From the NCBI GenBank assembly GCA_016703005.1, contig JADJCX010000011.1, forward strand, positions 58,313 through 122,312: a stretch of DNA of 64,000 nt. The letters run 5' to 3'. The position numbers and the translations under genes were made by a program. Position 1 is the stretch's first letter; each line of letters opens with the position of its first letter. Below are positions 1 through 9,165 of this stretch, in pieces. Under the pieces are notes generated by a model, which worked only from the letters and a program-made list of their open reading frames with translations, was not told where the DNA came from and did not search any database. This DNA comes from Flavobacteriales bacterium (GTDB taxonomy: Bacteria > Bacteroidota > Bacteroidia > Flavobacteriales_F > PHOS-HE28).

Positions 1-183
1 TCTGCATAGCCACACGTGTTCGGCATCGCGGATATGGAGCAGGGTTGTGCGCAGCGTCGGGAAACTGCTCGGCACCTCGTGGTCGAGCACTTCCGTCGGC
101 TCTCGATCAAGCCGTTTCACGAAAAGACTGTTCGCCCATAGATCATAGGCCGCATAGTGATCGATGAGTGTGTGGAGGTGCAT
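1..183 (-). CDS. DinB-like (YfiT/DinB superfamily) protein, 5' part only
   Basis: The window edge cuts this gene. Only the first 61 codons are present, read leftwards from an ATG at 183. The visible residues contain a His-Tyr...Leu-Trp-Ala-Asn stretch near positions 9-18 and HIRDAEHVWL near 49-58. This is the pattern of DinB-type four-helix-bundle proteins, whose conserved histidines bind a divalent metal. Family members act in damage-inducible or thiol-transfer reactions, and the substrate cannot be told from this fragment. It is divergent from the gene starting at 318. Confidence 0.6.
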   Translation of the reverse strand, partial: MHLHTLIDHYAAYDLWANSLFVKRLDREPTEVLDHEVPSSFPTLRTTLLHIRDAEHVWLCR

Positions 184-290
184 GGTGGAATGCGTTGAGG
201 TTCCGTGGGGCGTGCCTGCAACATGCAAGCGTGTATAACTGTGTTGAAACGCAAGGGGCTTTGCCTCTGGCGGCGTGTCTCACATCCCTC

Positions 291-298
291 TACGTTCG
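291..298 (+). promoter_or_regulatory. TAnnTTCG promoter-like element (TACGTTCG)
   Basis: This element ends 19 nt before the ATG at 318 and matches the motif repeated before many genes in this window. It is probably the -7 box of the primary sigma factor. No mapped transcript is available. Confidence 0.45.
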
Positions 299-317
299 CG
301 TTCACGAAGATGACGGA

Positions 318-860
318 ATGATCGCCACACTGTTCGGGAGGAAAAAGATCACTGAAGACAGGCTTTCGAACGCGTTCGTTAATTCGATCTTGGCGCTTAC
401 CGAGAACGGCTTCCCCAACGTGGCGGCCGAGCTGATCGAATCGCCTGAGTTCGCCACGGCCCCGTTCTTCGGGCCCGAGGATGAGGAGTTGTTCGCGCTG
501 ATCGTTCTGGCCGGGAACCTCATGGAAGCACCGCGCTGGCTGGGGGCCGGACAGGACAAACGTTTCGTTTCGCTCAGCATCAGCAAGTTCAGCGAGGCCA
601 CGGGTCGAGATTGTTCGCGCACCGAGAACCAAGTGATGGAGATGCAGGGCGTGATGGGACGACTGAACCATCCGAGCAAGAACCCGGTGTATGCCATGAG
701 CAAGGCCGTGTTCCATCACTACGGTCTGTTCCGGTTCCAGGACGATTATTTCCGCGAACTGAAGGCCCCCAACCCGATCATACTGCGCCGCATTGACAAC
801 TTGATGGCCTTCTTCCTATGGAATTGGGAAGAGTTCATGGGCGAGTACAAGGTCGTCTGA
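318..860 (+). CDS. hypothetical protein, 180 aa
   Basis: I do not recognise the family. The ATG at 318 is preferred over an in-frame codon at 168 because a promoter-like TACGTTCG lies at 291-298 and the longer form would overlap the divergent DinB-like gene. The product is soluble-looking, with no signal peptide or membrane segment. It is rich in Phe and Asn and ends in an aromatic stretch (FFLWNWEEF). It stands alone between a divergent and a convergent neighbour. Coding status rests on an open frame with codon use like its neighbours. Confidence 0.6.
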   Translation: MIATLFGRKKITEDRLSNAFVNSILALTENGFPNVAAELIESPEFATAPFFGPEDEELFALIVLAGNLMEAPRWLGAGQDKRFVSLSISKFSEATGRDCSRTENQVMEMQGVMGRLNHPSKNPVYAMSKAVFHHYGLFRFQDDYFRELKAPNPIILRRIDNLMAFFLWNWEEFMGEYKVV

Positions 861-880
861 CAAGGGGTCGGACAGCACGC

Positions 881-2104
881 CTATCGCATCCCGATCTTCT
901 CGACGCACATTTCCACGATGCGCTCGCCTATTGCAAGACATGCAGTAGCGGCGGGCGATGGCGCATTGAGCACATGAATGTGTGTGCCACGCGTTTCGAT
1001 ACGGAAGTCGTCCACCATGTTGCCGTCGGTACCGAGGAGCATGGCCCGAACACCGGCACGCCCGGGTTCGATATCCTCCATCGTCAATGAAGGGATCAAT
1101 CGGCGAAGCGTTTTCAGGAACAACCGTTTGCTGAAAGCCCGACGATACTCGTCTATCCCGTAGCTCATGTTGTTGAAGAAAAGCTTCCATGTGCCACCGT
1201 ACGTGAGCGCATCCACCGTGTCGCTCAGGCTGAAGTCGGTCTTGCCGTAGCCCTCGCGCTTGAACGTAAAAACGGCATTAGGCCCGCACTCGATACTGCC
1301 GTCGGTCATGCGAGTGAAGTGCACACCGAGAAAAGGGAACCGCGGATCGGGCACTGGGTAGATCAAGTGCTTGACCTTGTGCTTCGCTGCTTCCGTCAGT
1401 TCGTAATAGTCGCCACGGAAGCCCACAATACGCTCCCTCAGCAAAGCACCGTCCCGTTTGGCAAGGCGATCCGCTTGCAAGCCGCCGCAGAACACGATGA
1501 ACCGACCGCGATACGTGGTCTTATTCGTTCGCACAAGTGTCGAGTCACCATCGGGCGATGAGCCCGTGACTTCCTCGTCCAAGCGAACTTCACTCGCAGC
1601 ATTGCGCCCACGTGCGACCTCGGTCATCGTGCGGGTAGCCCCACGGAAGTCAACGATACCAGTACAACCCACACGGATACCGGCAATGCCCGCACACTGT
1701 GGTTCGATCTCCTTGATCTTCTCCGCGCCGATCATTTCCACATCCTCGATCGCATTGGCGATACCGGTGTTGTAGATCTTCTCCAAACGTTGTATTTCCT
1801 CCTTCTCCGTTGCCACGATGATCTTGCCGCATACGTCGTGCGCCACCTTGTGCTCTTTGCAAAAGGCCACCAATTCGCGGCGACCTTGTACACAGTTCTT
1901 CGCCTTCCAACTACCGGGCTTGTAATAGATGCCACTATGGATCACACCGCTGTTGTGGCCGGTCTGGTGATCGGCGAGTTCCTTTTCCTTCTCCAGCAAC
2001 AGGATGCGGAAGGATGGAAAGCGCGCTTGCAATTTGTACATGGTGGCCGCGCCCACGATACCACCGCCAACAATGATCACATCCCAGGTGGAAGTCTCAG
2101 CCAT
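881..2104 (-). CDS. lhgO: L-2-hydroxyglutarate oxidase
   Basis: This is a 407-aa FAD enzyme of the DAO family that oxidises L-2-hydroxyglutarate to 2-oxoglutarate, clearing a by-product of central metabolism and passing electrons towards the respiratory chain. The N-terminus carries the dinucleotide fold VIIVGGGIVGAA (residues 9-20). It is followed by the LhgO-typical HQTGHNSGVIHSGIYY segment (about 45-60) and a C-terminal GIRA-like region. Length matches the family (about 400 aa). The ATG at 2104 lies only 6 nt downstream of a TACTTTCG element, so the mRNA may have almost no leader. It is probably transcribed alone; the MFS gene upstream ends at 2140. Confidence 0.9.
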   Translation of the reverse strand: MAETSTWDVIIVGGGIVGAATMYKLQARFPSFRILLLEKEKELADHQTGHNSGVIHSGIYYKPGSWKAKNCVQGRRELVAFCKEHKVAHDVCGKIIVATEKEEIQRLEKIYNTGIANAIEDVEMIGAEKIKEIEPQCAGIAGIRVGCTGIVDFRGATRTMTEVARGRNAASEVRLDEEVTGSSPDGDSTLVRTNKTTYRGRFIVFCGGLQADRLAKRDGALLRERIVGFRGDYYELTEAAKHKVKHLIYPVPDPRFPFLGVHFTRMTDGSIECGPNAVFTFKREGYGKTDFSLSDTVDALTYGGTWKLFFNNMSYGIDEYRRAFSKRLFLKTLRRLIPSLTMEDIEPGRAGVRAMLLGTDGNMVDDFRIETRGTHIHVLNAPSPAATACLAIGERIVEMCVEKIGMR

Positions 2105-2110
2105 GGTCGG

Positions 2111-2118
2111 CGAAAGTA
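2111..2118 (-). promoter_or_regulatory. TAnnTTCG promoter-like element (TACTTTCG)
   Basis: The element is 6 nt upstream of the lhgO start codon. If it is a -7 box, the transcript would start at or next to the ATG, giving a leaderless message or a start codon further in. Confidence 0.45.
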
Positions 2119-2139
2119 GGGTCGACGTTCATGCAGCCC

Positions 2140-3482
2140 CTACTGGGCGTGTACCACTTCGTCCTTCGGAACGCGCAACAAGAGAATCGATCCGATAATG
2201 AAGAAGCTGGCGATGGCGATCACGGTATAGCGCAGATCGCCGGTGAGTTGGTACACGATACCATAAGCAGCCGTACCGAGAACGGTGCCGAGATAGTAGC
2301 TCACATCGTAGAAGCTGAAGTAGCTGGCTGTGTCCTTGGTAGGTGGAAGGAACTTGGAATAGGTACTACGGCTCAATGCTTGGCAACCACCCATGACCAA
2401 CCCGACACAGCTGGCCAACAAATAGAACTCGTTGGTCCAATGCGTGAAGTAGGCGGCAACGCAGATCGCCACCCACACCGACACCCCCATCAAGAGGGCG
2501 CGCACATTGCTGAATCGCTTGCTAAGGCGTACGAACAGCATCGCCCCAAGCGCGGCTACCAACTGGATCAAAAGAATGCTGATGATCAAGCTCTCCTCTG
2601 CAATGGCCACCACCGCTCCGGTCTCATCCACCCGTTTGATCTCCTTCTCGGCGAAACTCACAGCGAGGTACATAACAGTTTGAATACCCATGTTGTAGAC
2701 GAAAAAAAGCCAAAAGGAACTTCTTCAATCGCACGGTGCGTCTCAGTTCCATCCACACTTTCCGGAGTTCGGTGTATCCGCTCCATAAAACCCCGTCTTT
2801 CACCACCGGTGTTGGTGTTCGCGCTGGCAATCGACGGAAAGCGATCTGGGCGAAGCCCGCCCACCACACCGCCACTGTAAGGAACGTTGCCCTTGCCGCA
2901 ACCGCGCCATAGGTTGTCCCCAGAAAAGTCACAGTTCCCGGAAACCATGCCGGGTTCATGACCATCAACAGGTTCATCACCAGCAACAACACACTACCGA
3001 TATAGCCCATGGTATATCCACGTGCACTGATACGATCGTGATGGTCAGCGCTGGCAATGTCCACCAGGAATGCATCATAGAAGACCAGGCTTCCACTGAA
3101 CCCGATACACGCCATGGCCACCATGACCAAGCCGAACCAAATGCTTTCGAATGTGAAGAAGGCCAGCCCAGCACACGAGACGGCACCCAAATAGCAGAAC
3201 GCCTGCAAATAGGCCCGCTTGTTCCCCATACGGTCGGCGATGCCACTGAGAAAGGGGGGCGATCAACGCAACCACAAGAAACCCGACACTGAGGGCGTAC
3301 GAGTAAAGCGATTGTGCTGGCAAGTGATACTTCCCCGCAACCAAGTCCTCCCCGTTCTCCCCGCGCGTTATACCGGCATAGAACAGAGGGAAAACAGCAC
3401 TGGTGATCGTCAGCGAGTAAACGGAATTCGCCCAATCATAGAAAGTCCATGCGCGGATAGTCTTCGGGTCGTTCTTCAACAT
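2140..3482 (-). CDS. MFS transporter, UMF1/Atg22-like (reading frame disrupted twice)
   Basis: Three overlapping pieces in different frames join into one about 445-aa permease. It starts at ATG 3482 (MLKNDPKTIRAWTFYDWANS, the typical UMF1 N-terminus with DWANS) and ends at the TAG at 2140. The product would be a 12-helix inner-membrane transporter of unknown substrate. The frame breaks at a G6 run (3254-3259) and at an A7 run (2702-2708). In each case removing one base restores a continuous family-like sequence (SGIADRMG, and FFVYNMGIQT). I infer homopolymer sequencing errors rather than a dead gene. It lies directly upstream of lhgO on the same strand. Confidence 0.75.
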
Positions 3483-3564
3483 GGATCGGCTTGCTCGTCG
3501 GGCAAGGTAGCCGCCAAACAGAACGCCCAGCGTTGCGGCCGGGCGTTCCAAAATGTGCTGTTGC

Positions 3565-4734
3565 TTACTGCACGAGATCCACCTCCACGCGGCGGTTTTT
3601 GCTCAATGCTACATCGTCGTCACCGGCATCCGCCGGTGTCTCATGCCCGACCCCTACTGTTGTGATCCGCGTTGCTTCCACACCAGCCTCGACCAAAGCC
3701 GCCATCAGTGCGTCAGCACGTTCCTTGGCCAGTTCCGTAAGGTCAGGTCGCATGCGTATGCGGTCATGCTCCAGTGCATCCGTGTGTCCGGTAAGCTTGA
3801 TGTTCAAGGTCGGATTGTCCTTCAGCACTTTGGCCAGGTCCGAAACCAGTTGCTCCATGGAACCATCTATGTTGCTGGTGAAGCGTTTGAAATAGACCGT
3901 GGCCGCGTCCACCGCCAGTTCGGGTTTCAGGTTGAGCGGCAAAGCCACCTTCTTGCTGTAGATGAATTCGCTTTCGGCCTTATCCAACTGGGTGCAACTG
4001 CATTCGCTCATCAACTTGATCGGGAACACGTTCACGTCATCGATGAAGTAGTACGCATCGAGTGTTTGCTGACGCGATTCCCCTTTCGGCCGCTTGGCCT
4101 TGCCGGTGGTCGTCTTCTCGTTCGAAGCGAAGTTGCCAAGGATGATGTACTGCTCTTCGCCCTGGGCTTCGTACACGCCGCACACGCCTTTCCAGCTGAA
4201 CTGGTCGCCATAGATCTCGGTGCGTAGGGTGGGGATCTGCGCGTTGTAGGTAAGGGACATGTTATCGTCCTTCTTCACCAACATCTTGCTCACGAACACC
4301 CCCAGCTCGTTACTGCTGTATTTGCTGAGATCGGAGAGGCTCACATAGTAACGCACGCAATACTTCTGGCCCTTCTTGAGCTGCTTTTTCAGCTTCGCTT
4401 GCAGATACGTGCGGGGTTGTTTGTTCTGGTAACTCCACCAGCGTAGGCCGGCGTAATTGGTGCCTTTCAATGCGCTCTGATCGCCGAACTGGCTGCGCGG
4501 TGCGCTGATCGGCGAGTTGGCAACCGTCTCACTGAAGAGGTCAGCATTGGTGGCCGTCGGGCTCTTCCAACCCTTGGCCATTTCAATGCTACCGAGGCGC
4601 TTCAGCTTGCCGTCCACTTCCTCGAAACTGCCGTTCGGAACGAGGTTCAAGGAATCGGGGTTGGTGGATTCCTGAGCGCTGATGGCGGTTATGGTGAGCA
4701 GGCTTGCGGAAAGGATAAACGGGCGAACGATCAT
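3565..4734 (-). CDS. OmpA-family outer membrane protein with N-terminal secreted domain
   Basis: This 389-aa exported protein begins at ATG 4734, giving a clean signal peptide (MIVRPFILSASLLTITAISA). Residues about 30-260 resemble the carbohydrate-binding-like domain often placed before OmpA domains in Bacteroidota. It has a Pro-Asn-Gly-Ser-Phe-Glu start and a conserved Tyr-Phe-Ile-Asp-Asp-Val end. The last about 110 residues form an OmpA/MotB peptidoglycan-binding domain, seen in LTGHTDA and LSKNRRVEV, which hold the Asp and Arg that contact meso-diaminopimelate. The role is probably anchoring the outer membrane or a surface complex to the cell wall. A longer in-frame start at 4929 is less likely because it would precede the signal peptide. 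Confidence 0.82.
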   Translation of the reverse strand: MIVRPFILSASLLTITAISAQESTNPDSLNLVPNGSFEEVDGKLKRLGSIEMAKGWKSPTATNADLFSETVANSPISAPRSQFGDQSALKGTNYAGLRWWSYQNKQPRTYLQAKLKKQLKKGQKYCVRYYVSLSDLSKYSSNELGVFVSKMLVKKDDNMSLTYNAQIPTLRTEIYGDQFSWKGVCGVYEAQGEEQYIILGNFASNEKTTTGKAKRPKGESRQQTLDAYYFIDDVNVFPIKLMSECSCTQLDKAESEFIYSKKVALPLNLKPELAVDAATVYFKRFTSNIDGSMEQLVSDLAKVLKDNPTLNIKLTGHTDALEHDRIRMRPDLTELAKERADALMAALVEAGVEATRITTVGVGHETPADAGDDDVALSKNRRVEVDLVQ

Positions 4735-4956
4735 GCCGAAATGTGTTGGTGAACTGGGTTGGGAAGTGAAAGAAATGAGACGGTCCGGCGCATGCGCCGT
4801 TGGCCAAAATAGCCAAGTACCGTGCCGACGCTGGCGTTGGACTTGTCCTGGAGTTGCCGAAGCATTATGGACGTGGCGGGCATCGGTGCGGTGCGGCTCC
4901 CAAAATTGCACCAGTGATTGGACGCGCAAGGTAGATTTCGATCACGTGCGGCCCTC

Positions 4957-4964
4957 TACATTCG
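4957..4964 (+). promoter_or_regulatory. TAnnTTCG promoter-like element (TACATTCG)
   Basis: The element is 25 nt upstream of the ATG at 4990, in the divergent spacer between the OmpA-like gene and the beta-barrel gene. Confidence 0.5.
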
Positions 4965-4989
4965 CCGGGCAACAAAAAAACGTGCACCG

Positions 4990-5718
4990 ATGCGCAGATC
5001 CATTTTCCTTACCGCTTTGGCTATGGCAGCAGCGAGCAGCGCCATTGCCCAAGATGGGTTCAAATTCGGTCTGAAGACCGGACTGAACGTGACCACCTTC
5101 AACGGTAATGACAACACGTGGCTGGAGCGCGAGGAAGGTTTCGTACGGGAGTCGACCTTCAAGCCCGGGGCGCATGTAGGGGTATCCATGAACCTGGGTT
5201 TTGGCAGGCACGGCAATTCGAGCCTGACAGCGGATGTGTTGTTCAGCATGAAAGGCTCCGGGTATAAATACAACGACTACTATTTCGTGAACGAAACCGA
5301 CACCGTGGCCAAGCAGATCGACGTTAAGGAGTCGGTAACACGCCTGTGCGTGGACGTGCCGATCCTCTACCGGTACCGTACGAACTTCGGGCTGTATGGC
5401 GAAGCGGGGATCTACATCTCGATCGCGGTGGGCACCAGTCTCAGCAACGACGACCCGCGGGCAACGGACCTCTACATGGAGATCGAGGAAGCCCAATACA
5501 AACCTCTCGACCTGGGATTCACCGCCGGTGCGGGCTGGATATCGGACGGAGGGTTGGGTCTCGGCGTTCGGGGCTTCACCGGGTTCCTGGATCATTACGA
5601 AACATGGGATGACCCTTTGGACCAGTTCGACCTTGGCGATGTGGGCCAGACGTGGAACTTCGGTTTTCAGTTGAGCGGTATGTACTACTTCGGCTGGGGC
5701 GGCAGATCGCGGCGCTAG
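4990..5718 (+). CDS. outer membrane beta-barrel protein (PorT-like)
   Basis: The 242-aa product has a signal peptide (MRRSIFLTALAMAAASSAIA, cleavage before QDGFKFGLKTG). It continues with alternating aromatic/polar strands typical of an 8-strand outer membrane barrel: GLKTGLNVTTF, HVGVSMNLGF, LYGEAGIYISIAVG, and a C-terminal GFQLSGMYYFG strand. This matches the PorT/OMP_b-brl domain common in Bacteroidota. Specific function is unknown. ATG 4990 was chosen because the signal peptide starts there and a promoter-like box sits 25 nt before it. A strong hairpin at 5724-5760 follows the stop at once. Confidence 0.8.
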   Translation: MRRSIFLTALAMAAASSAIAQDGFKFGLKTGLNVTTFNGNDNTWLEREEGFVRESTFKPGAHVGVSMNLGFGRHGNSSLTADVLFSMKGSGYKYNDYYFVNETDTVAKQIDVKESVTRLCVDVPILYRYRTNFGLYGEAGIYISIAVGTSLSNDDPRATDLYMEIEEAQYKPLDLGFTAGAGWISDGGLGLGVRGFTGFLDHYETWDDPLDQFDLGDVGQTWNFGFQLSGMYYFGWGGRSRR

Positions 5719-5723
5719 AAAAA

Positions 5724-5760
5724 AACAACAAGCCCCCGGCAACACCGGGGGCTTGTTGTT
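5724..5760 (+). terminator. intrinsic terminator, 16-bp perfect stem
   Basis: A perfect inverted repeat of 16 bp (5724-5739 with 5745-5760, GC-rich core CCCCCGG/CCGGGGG) encloses a 5-nt loop. It begins a few bases after the stop codon of the beta-barrel gene. Its outer arms AACAACAAG/CTTGTTGTT supply A and T tracts on both sides. Confidence 0.8.
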
Positions 5761-5860
5761 TGAGGTTGTTGCAACAAGTACTGATCAGGAGGCTGGGCCG
5801 TTATGGCAGCAACGAAACGGGCCTCCCTTGTGTTCACCTTCAGGCGTATGCCTAACCACC

Positions 5861-6502
5861 ATGGTTCTGCTCGCGACAGGAGTGGCCGCGCAATTCAACG
5901 CCGGGATACGTTTTGGGATCACCAACGATCGCGAGCACAGAAAGTACCTGTATCCGGTTGAGGCGACTACAATGCTCTCCCTCTCCGAGGATGGTCGCTT
6001 ATGGTTCGGTGTTGAAGGTGGCGGGTACCTTTCCAAAAGGGAAGAACGAACAACCACGTATGGCCCTTGGACACCGTTCTCGATGTTCAACAATGCAACA
6101 GTGACAACGATCAGAACCATTCGAAGAGGCGACCTAGCGTTCTTCTTCCAGTACCGGTTGAACCAACGCGATGGTCGTTATGGAAAGAACCGGTCCCTCT
6201 ATTTCAGGCTCGGGCCAGCAAAGTCATGGTCGCAATGGACCCTTGACTACAACGGTGCTTCGACAACGAACGGGGCTGAATTCACCGGACAGATCGGCGG
6301 ATCACAAACCAACTTCATCATGCGCCACGTTGTCGGCTACGAGTGGAACCGACGCATCGGTGTCTGGTGCATCGAGGCCTTGGCCGAAGCCCACTTCGAA
6401 CCGCAATCCAGCGGATACGGATTGCGCCTTGGCTATGCGTGGCGAACACTTTCACCCATACGCTGGCACGACGACCCTACCCCGCTTGTTGCGCCCGAAT
6501 AA
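5861..6502 (+). CDS. putative secreted/outer membrane protein, unknown function (5' end uncertain)
   Basis: I do not recognise a named family. From residue about 12 the product (QFNAGIRFGITND) looks like a mature beta-barrel or periplasmic protein with strand-like repeats and a closing YGLRLGYAWR segment. The ATG at 5861 gives only the end of a signal peptide (MVLLATGVAA). A better start may be ATG 5803, preceded by AGGAGG, which reads a basic then hydrophobic N-terminus in another frame, so one base may be missing between 5803 and 5861. The 3' end overlaps the convergent aconitase gene by 26 bp. Confidence 0.6.
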   Translation: MVLLATGVAAQFNAGIRFGITNDREHRKYLYPVEATTMLSLSEDGRLWFGVEGGGYLSKREERTTTYGPWTPFSMFNNATVTTIRTIRRGDLAFFFQYRLNQRDGRYGKNRSLYFRLGPAKSWSQWTLDYNGASTTNGAEFTGQIGGSQTNFIMRHVVGYEWNRRIGVWCIEALAEAHFEPQSSGYGLRLGYAWRTLSPIRWHDDPTPLVAPE

Positions 6503-8750
6503 TATTCAGCGCGCCGCCCGCTTTGAACCATTCGATCTGCTGCGCATTGTAGGTGTGGTTGCAAACGACCGTGTCACTACCGCCGCCCTTGTGCTTGAAC
6601 ACCAATGTGAGCGGCTTGCCCGGTGCGAATGATGTGAGATCAGTGAAATCGACACGATCATCCTCTTGGATCTTGTCGTAGTCGGTCTCGTCGCTGAAGG
6701 TCAAGGCCAGCATGCCTTGCTTCTTCAAGTTTGTTTCGTGGATGCGCGCGAAGCTCTTCACCAACACGGCGCTCACGCCAAGGTGACGCGGTTGCATCGC
6801 AGCGTGCTCGCGGCTTGAGCCTTCGCCGTAGTTCTGGTCGCCAACAATGATGCTTGGAACACCGGCCGCCTTGTAGCCACGCTGTGTGGCGGGGACGGGG
6901 CCGTATTCGCTGGTGATCTGGCTCTTCACCTTATCTGCCTCACCGTTGAATGCGTTGGTAGCGCCGATCAAGGTGTTGTTGCTGATGTTGTCCAAGTGGC
7001 CACGGTAGCGCAACCATGGTCCGGCCATGCTGATATGATCCGTAGTGCATTTGCCCTTCGCCTTGATCAGCACAACAGCATCGGTGATGTTCTTCCCGTT
7101 CCACGACGGGAACGGTTCAAGTAATTGCAACCGCTCGCTGTCGGGTTTCACCACAACGCTTACCGTACTACCATCGGCGGCTGGAGCCTTGTAACCAGCG
7201 TCCTTCACGTCGAAGCCCAAAGGAGGTAGCTCGATACCCTTCGGTTCGTCGAATCTCACCTTCTTCCCTTCCTCGTTCACCAGCTCATCGGTAAGCGGAT
7301 TGAAGGTGAGATCGCCGGCGATCGCGAGCGCGGTAACGATCTCGGGCGAGGCCACGAAAGCGTGCGTGTTCGCATTGCCGTCGTTGCGCTTCGCGAAGTT
7401 CCTGTTGAAGCTGGTGATGATGCTGTTCTTGCGGTTCGGGTCGTCGGTGTAGCACGCCCACTGACCGATGCAGGGGCCGCAAGCATTCGCTAGCACCACG
7501 CCGCCCATCGCGTCGAACGTCGCTAGGATGCCATCGCGTTCCGCCGTGTAACGCACCTGCTCGCTACCGGGTGTGATGGTGAATTCGCTCTTCGTCTTCA
7601 GCTTCTTGTCCACCGCTTGCTTCGCGAGCGAAGCACTGCGCGTGAGATCCTCGTAGCTGCTGTTGGTGCAGGAGCCGATCAAGCCCACCTCCAGTTTCGC
7701 GGGCCAATTGTTCTCTTTCACTGCAGCGGCGAACTTGCTGATGGGCCATGCCAGATCGGGGGTGAACGGTCCGTTCACATGCGGCTCCAGCGCGCTGAGG
7801 TCGATCTCGATCACCTGGTCGAAGTACTTCTCAGGCGAAGCGTACACCTCGGGATCGCCTTGCAAATGCTCCTTGATCGCATCGGCCATCGCCGCGACTT
7901 CCGCACGGCCGGTGCCCTTCAGGTAACGGCTCATGGAGTCGTCGTAGCTGAAGGTGCTGGTGGTAGCACCGATCTCGGCGCCCATGTTGGCGATGGTGCC
8001 TTTGCCCGTGCAGCTCAAGCTTTCAGCCCCTGGACCGAAGTACTCCACGATCGCTCCGGTACCACCCTTCACGGTTAGAATACCGGCGACCTTCAGAATC
8101 ACATCTTTTGAAGAAGCCCAACCGCTCAGCTTGCCCGTCAACTTCACACCGATGAGTTTCGGCCATTTCAGTTCCCATGCGAGTCCGCTCATCACGTCGC
8201 ACGCGTCGGCGCCGACAACGCCGATCGCGATCATGCCCAATCCTCCAGCGTTCACCGTATGGCTGTCCGTACCGATCATCATCGCCCCGGGGAACGCATA
8301 CTGCTCCAACACCACCTGGTGAATGATGCCCGCGCCCGGCTTCCAGAATCCGATGCCGTACTTGTTGCTGATGCTCTCCAGGAAGTTGAACACCTCATTG
8401 CTCTTCAGCAACGCATCCTGCAGGTCTTGTTTCGCGCCAACGCGCGCTTGGATCAAGTGATCGCAATGGACCGTGCTAGGAACGGCCACCGTTTTGCGGC
8501 CCGTTGTGCTGAATTGGAGCAGCGCCATTTGCGCCGTTGCATCCTGCATGGCAACCCGGTCAGGTGCGAAATCGACGTAGTCCTTGCCGCGGCCGAAGGC
8601 CTTCGTTGCATCACCCTCCCACAAGTGGGCGTACAGGATCTTCTCAGTAAGCGTGAGCGGTTTGCCAACGGCTTTTCGTGCGGCAGCAACGCGCGATGGG
8701 AAGCGGCTGTATACCGCCTTGATCATGTCTAGGTCGAAGATCTGGGGCAT
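6477..8750 (-). CDS. acn: aconitate hydratase
   Basis: This 757-aa TCA-cycle enzyme interconverts citrate and isocitrate in the cytoplasm using a [4Fe-4S] cluster. Cluster-binding cysteines are visible in [13 protein letters not shown] (about residue 380) and in [11 protein letters not shown] (about 420-430). The family signatures [23 protein letters not shown]-like and [17 protein letters not shown] are also present. Length and motifs match the mitochondrial-type aconitase common in Bacteroidota. The ATG at 8750 ([11 protein letters not shown]) is preferred over an upstream codon at 8846. A TACCTTCG box lies 28 nt upstream. Isocitrate dehydrogenase is at 19180, so two successive TCA enzymes lie in this window but not in one operon. 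Confidence 0.93.
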   Translation of the reverse strand: [757 protein letters not shown]

Positions 8751-8778
8751 GGAACGTCGTCGGGTTGTTATCGGGTGG

Positions 8779-8786
8779 CGAAGGTA
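8779..8786 (-). promoter_or_regulatory. TAnnTTCG promoter-like element (TACCTTCG)
   Basis: The element is 28 nt upstream of the aconitase ATG on the same strand. Confidence 0.5.
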
Positions 8787-8899
8787 TTTGCCGGGGTGTT
8801 GGTCGCCCGAACGGTGGTTATGGGCTATTGACAACTCGACGCTCATCCAACAGACCTACCGCTTGGTCGATCAGCGGCATCAAAATGCCTGAGCGCTGA

Positions 8900-8907
8900 T
8901 ACCTTCG
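8900..8907 (+). promoter_or_regulatory. TAnnTTCG promoter-like element (TACCTTCG)
   Basis: The element is 11 nt upstream of the ATG at 8919. Confidence 0.45.
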
Positions 8908-8918
8908 GCGTCGAACGA

Positions 8919-9134
8919 ATGTCCCCCGTGCTCCGCATTTCATCGATACAACGCAAGCGCCTGTTGCTGCCTGCCCTATTGACGCTGGCTTCTCTGATCG
9001 GCGCGTGGTGGGCATTGGACCTCAGCGCCACGAAGGCAGACCAACTGCTGAAGTATGCGCTGGTGCTGGACTTTGCGATCCTGCTCGCTCTTGGGATCTT
9101 GGTCAAACGCACCTTCGAACGGCGCGTCGACTAG
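8919..9134 (+). CDS. small membrane protein, 71 aa
   Basis: This short gene encodes two predicted membrane helices (about residues 14-33 and 45-61) with positive residues at both ends (IQRKR at the start, KRTFERR near the end). Family and function are not recognised. Support for a real gene is the hydrophobic two-helix pattern, the promoter-like TACCTTCG 11 nt before the ATG, and its location in an otherwise empty gap between divergent aconitase and the ThrE-type gene. Confidence 0.55.
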   Translation: MSPVLRISSIQRKRLLLPALLTLASLIGAWWALDLSATKADQLLKYALVLDFAILLALGILVKRTFERRVD

Positions 9135-9165
9135 ACTTCCGTCGGCTGGTATGTGCGTCCAGCGT

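Noticed and set aside
2702..3259. Homopolymer runs in the MFS gene as programmed frameshift sites
   Set aside because: Both runs would need unusual shifts in one gene, and both are corrected by removing a single base. Sequencing error is simpler.
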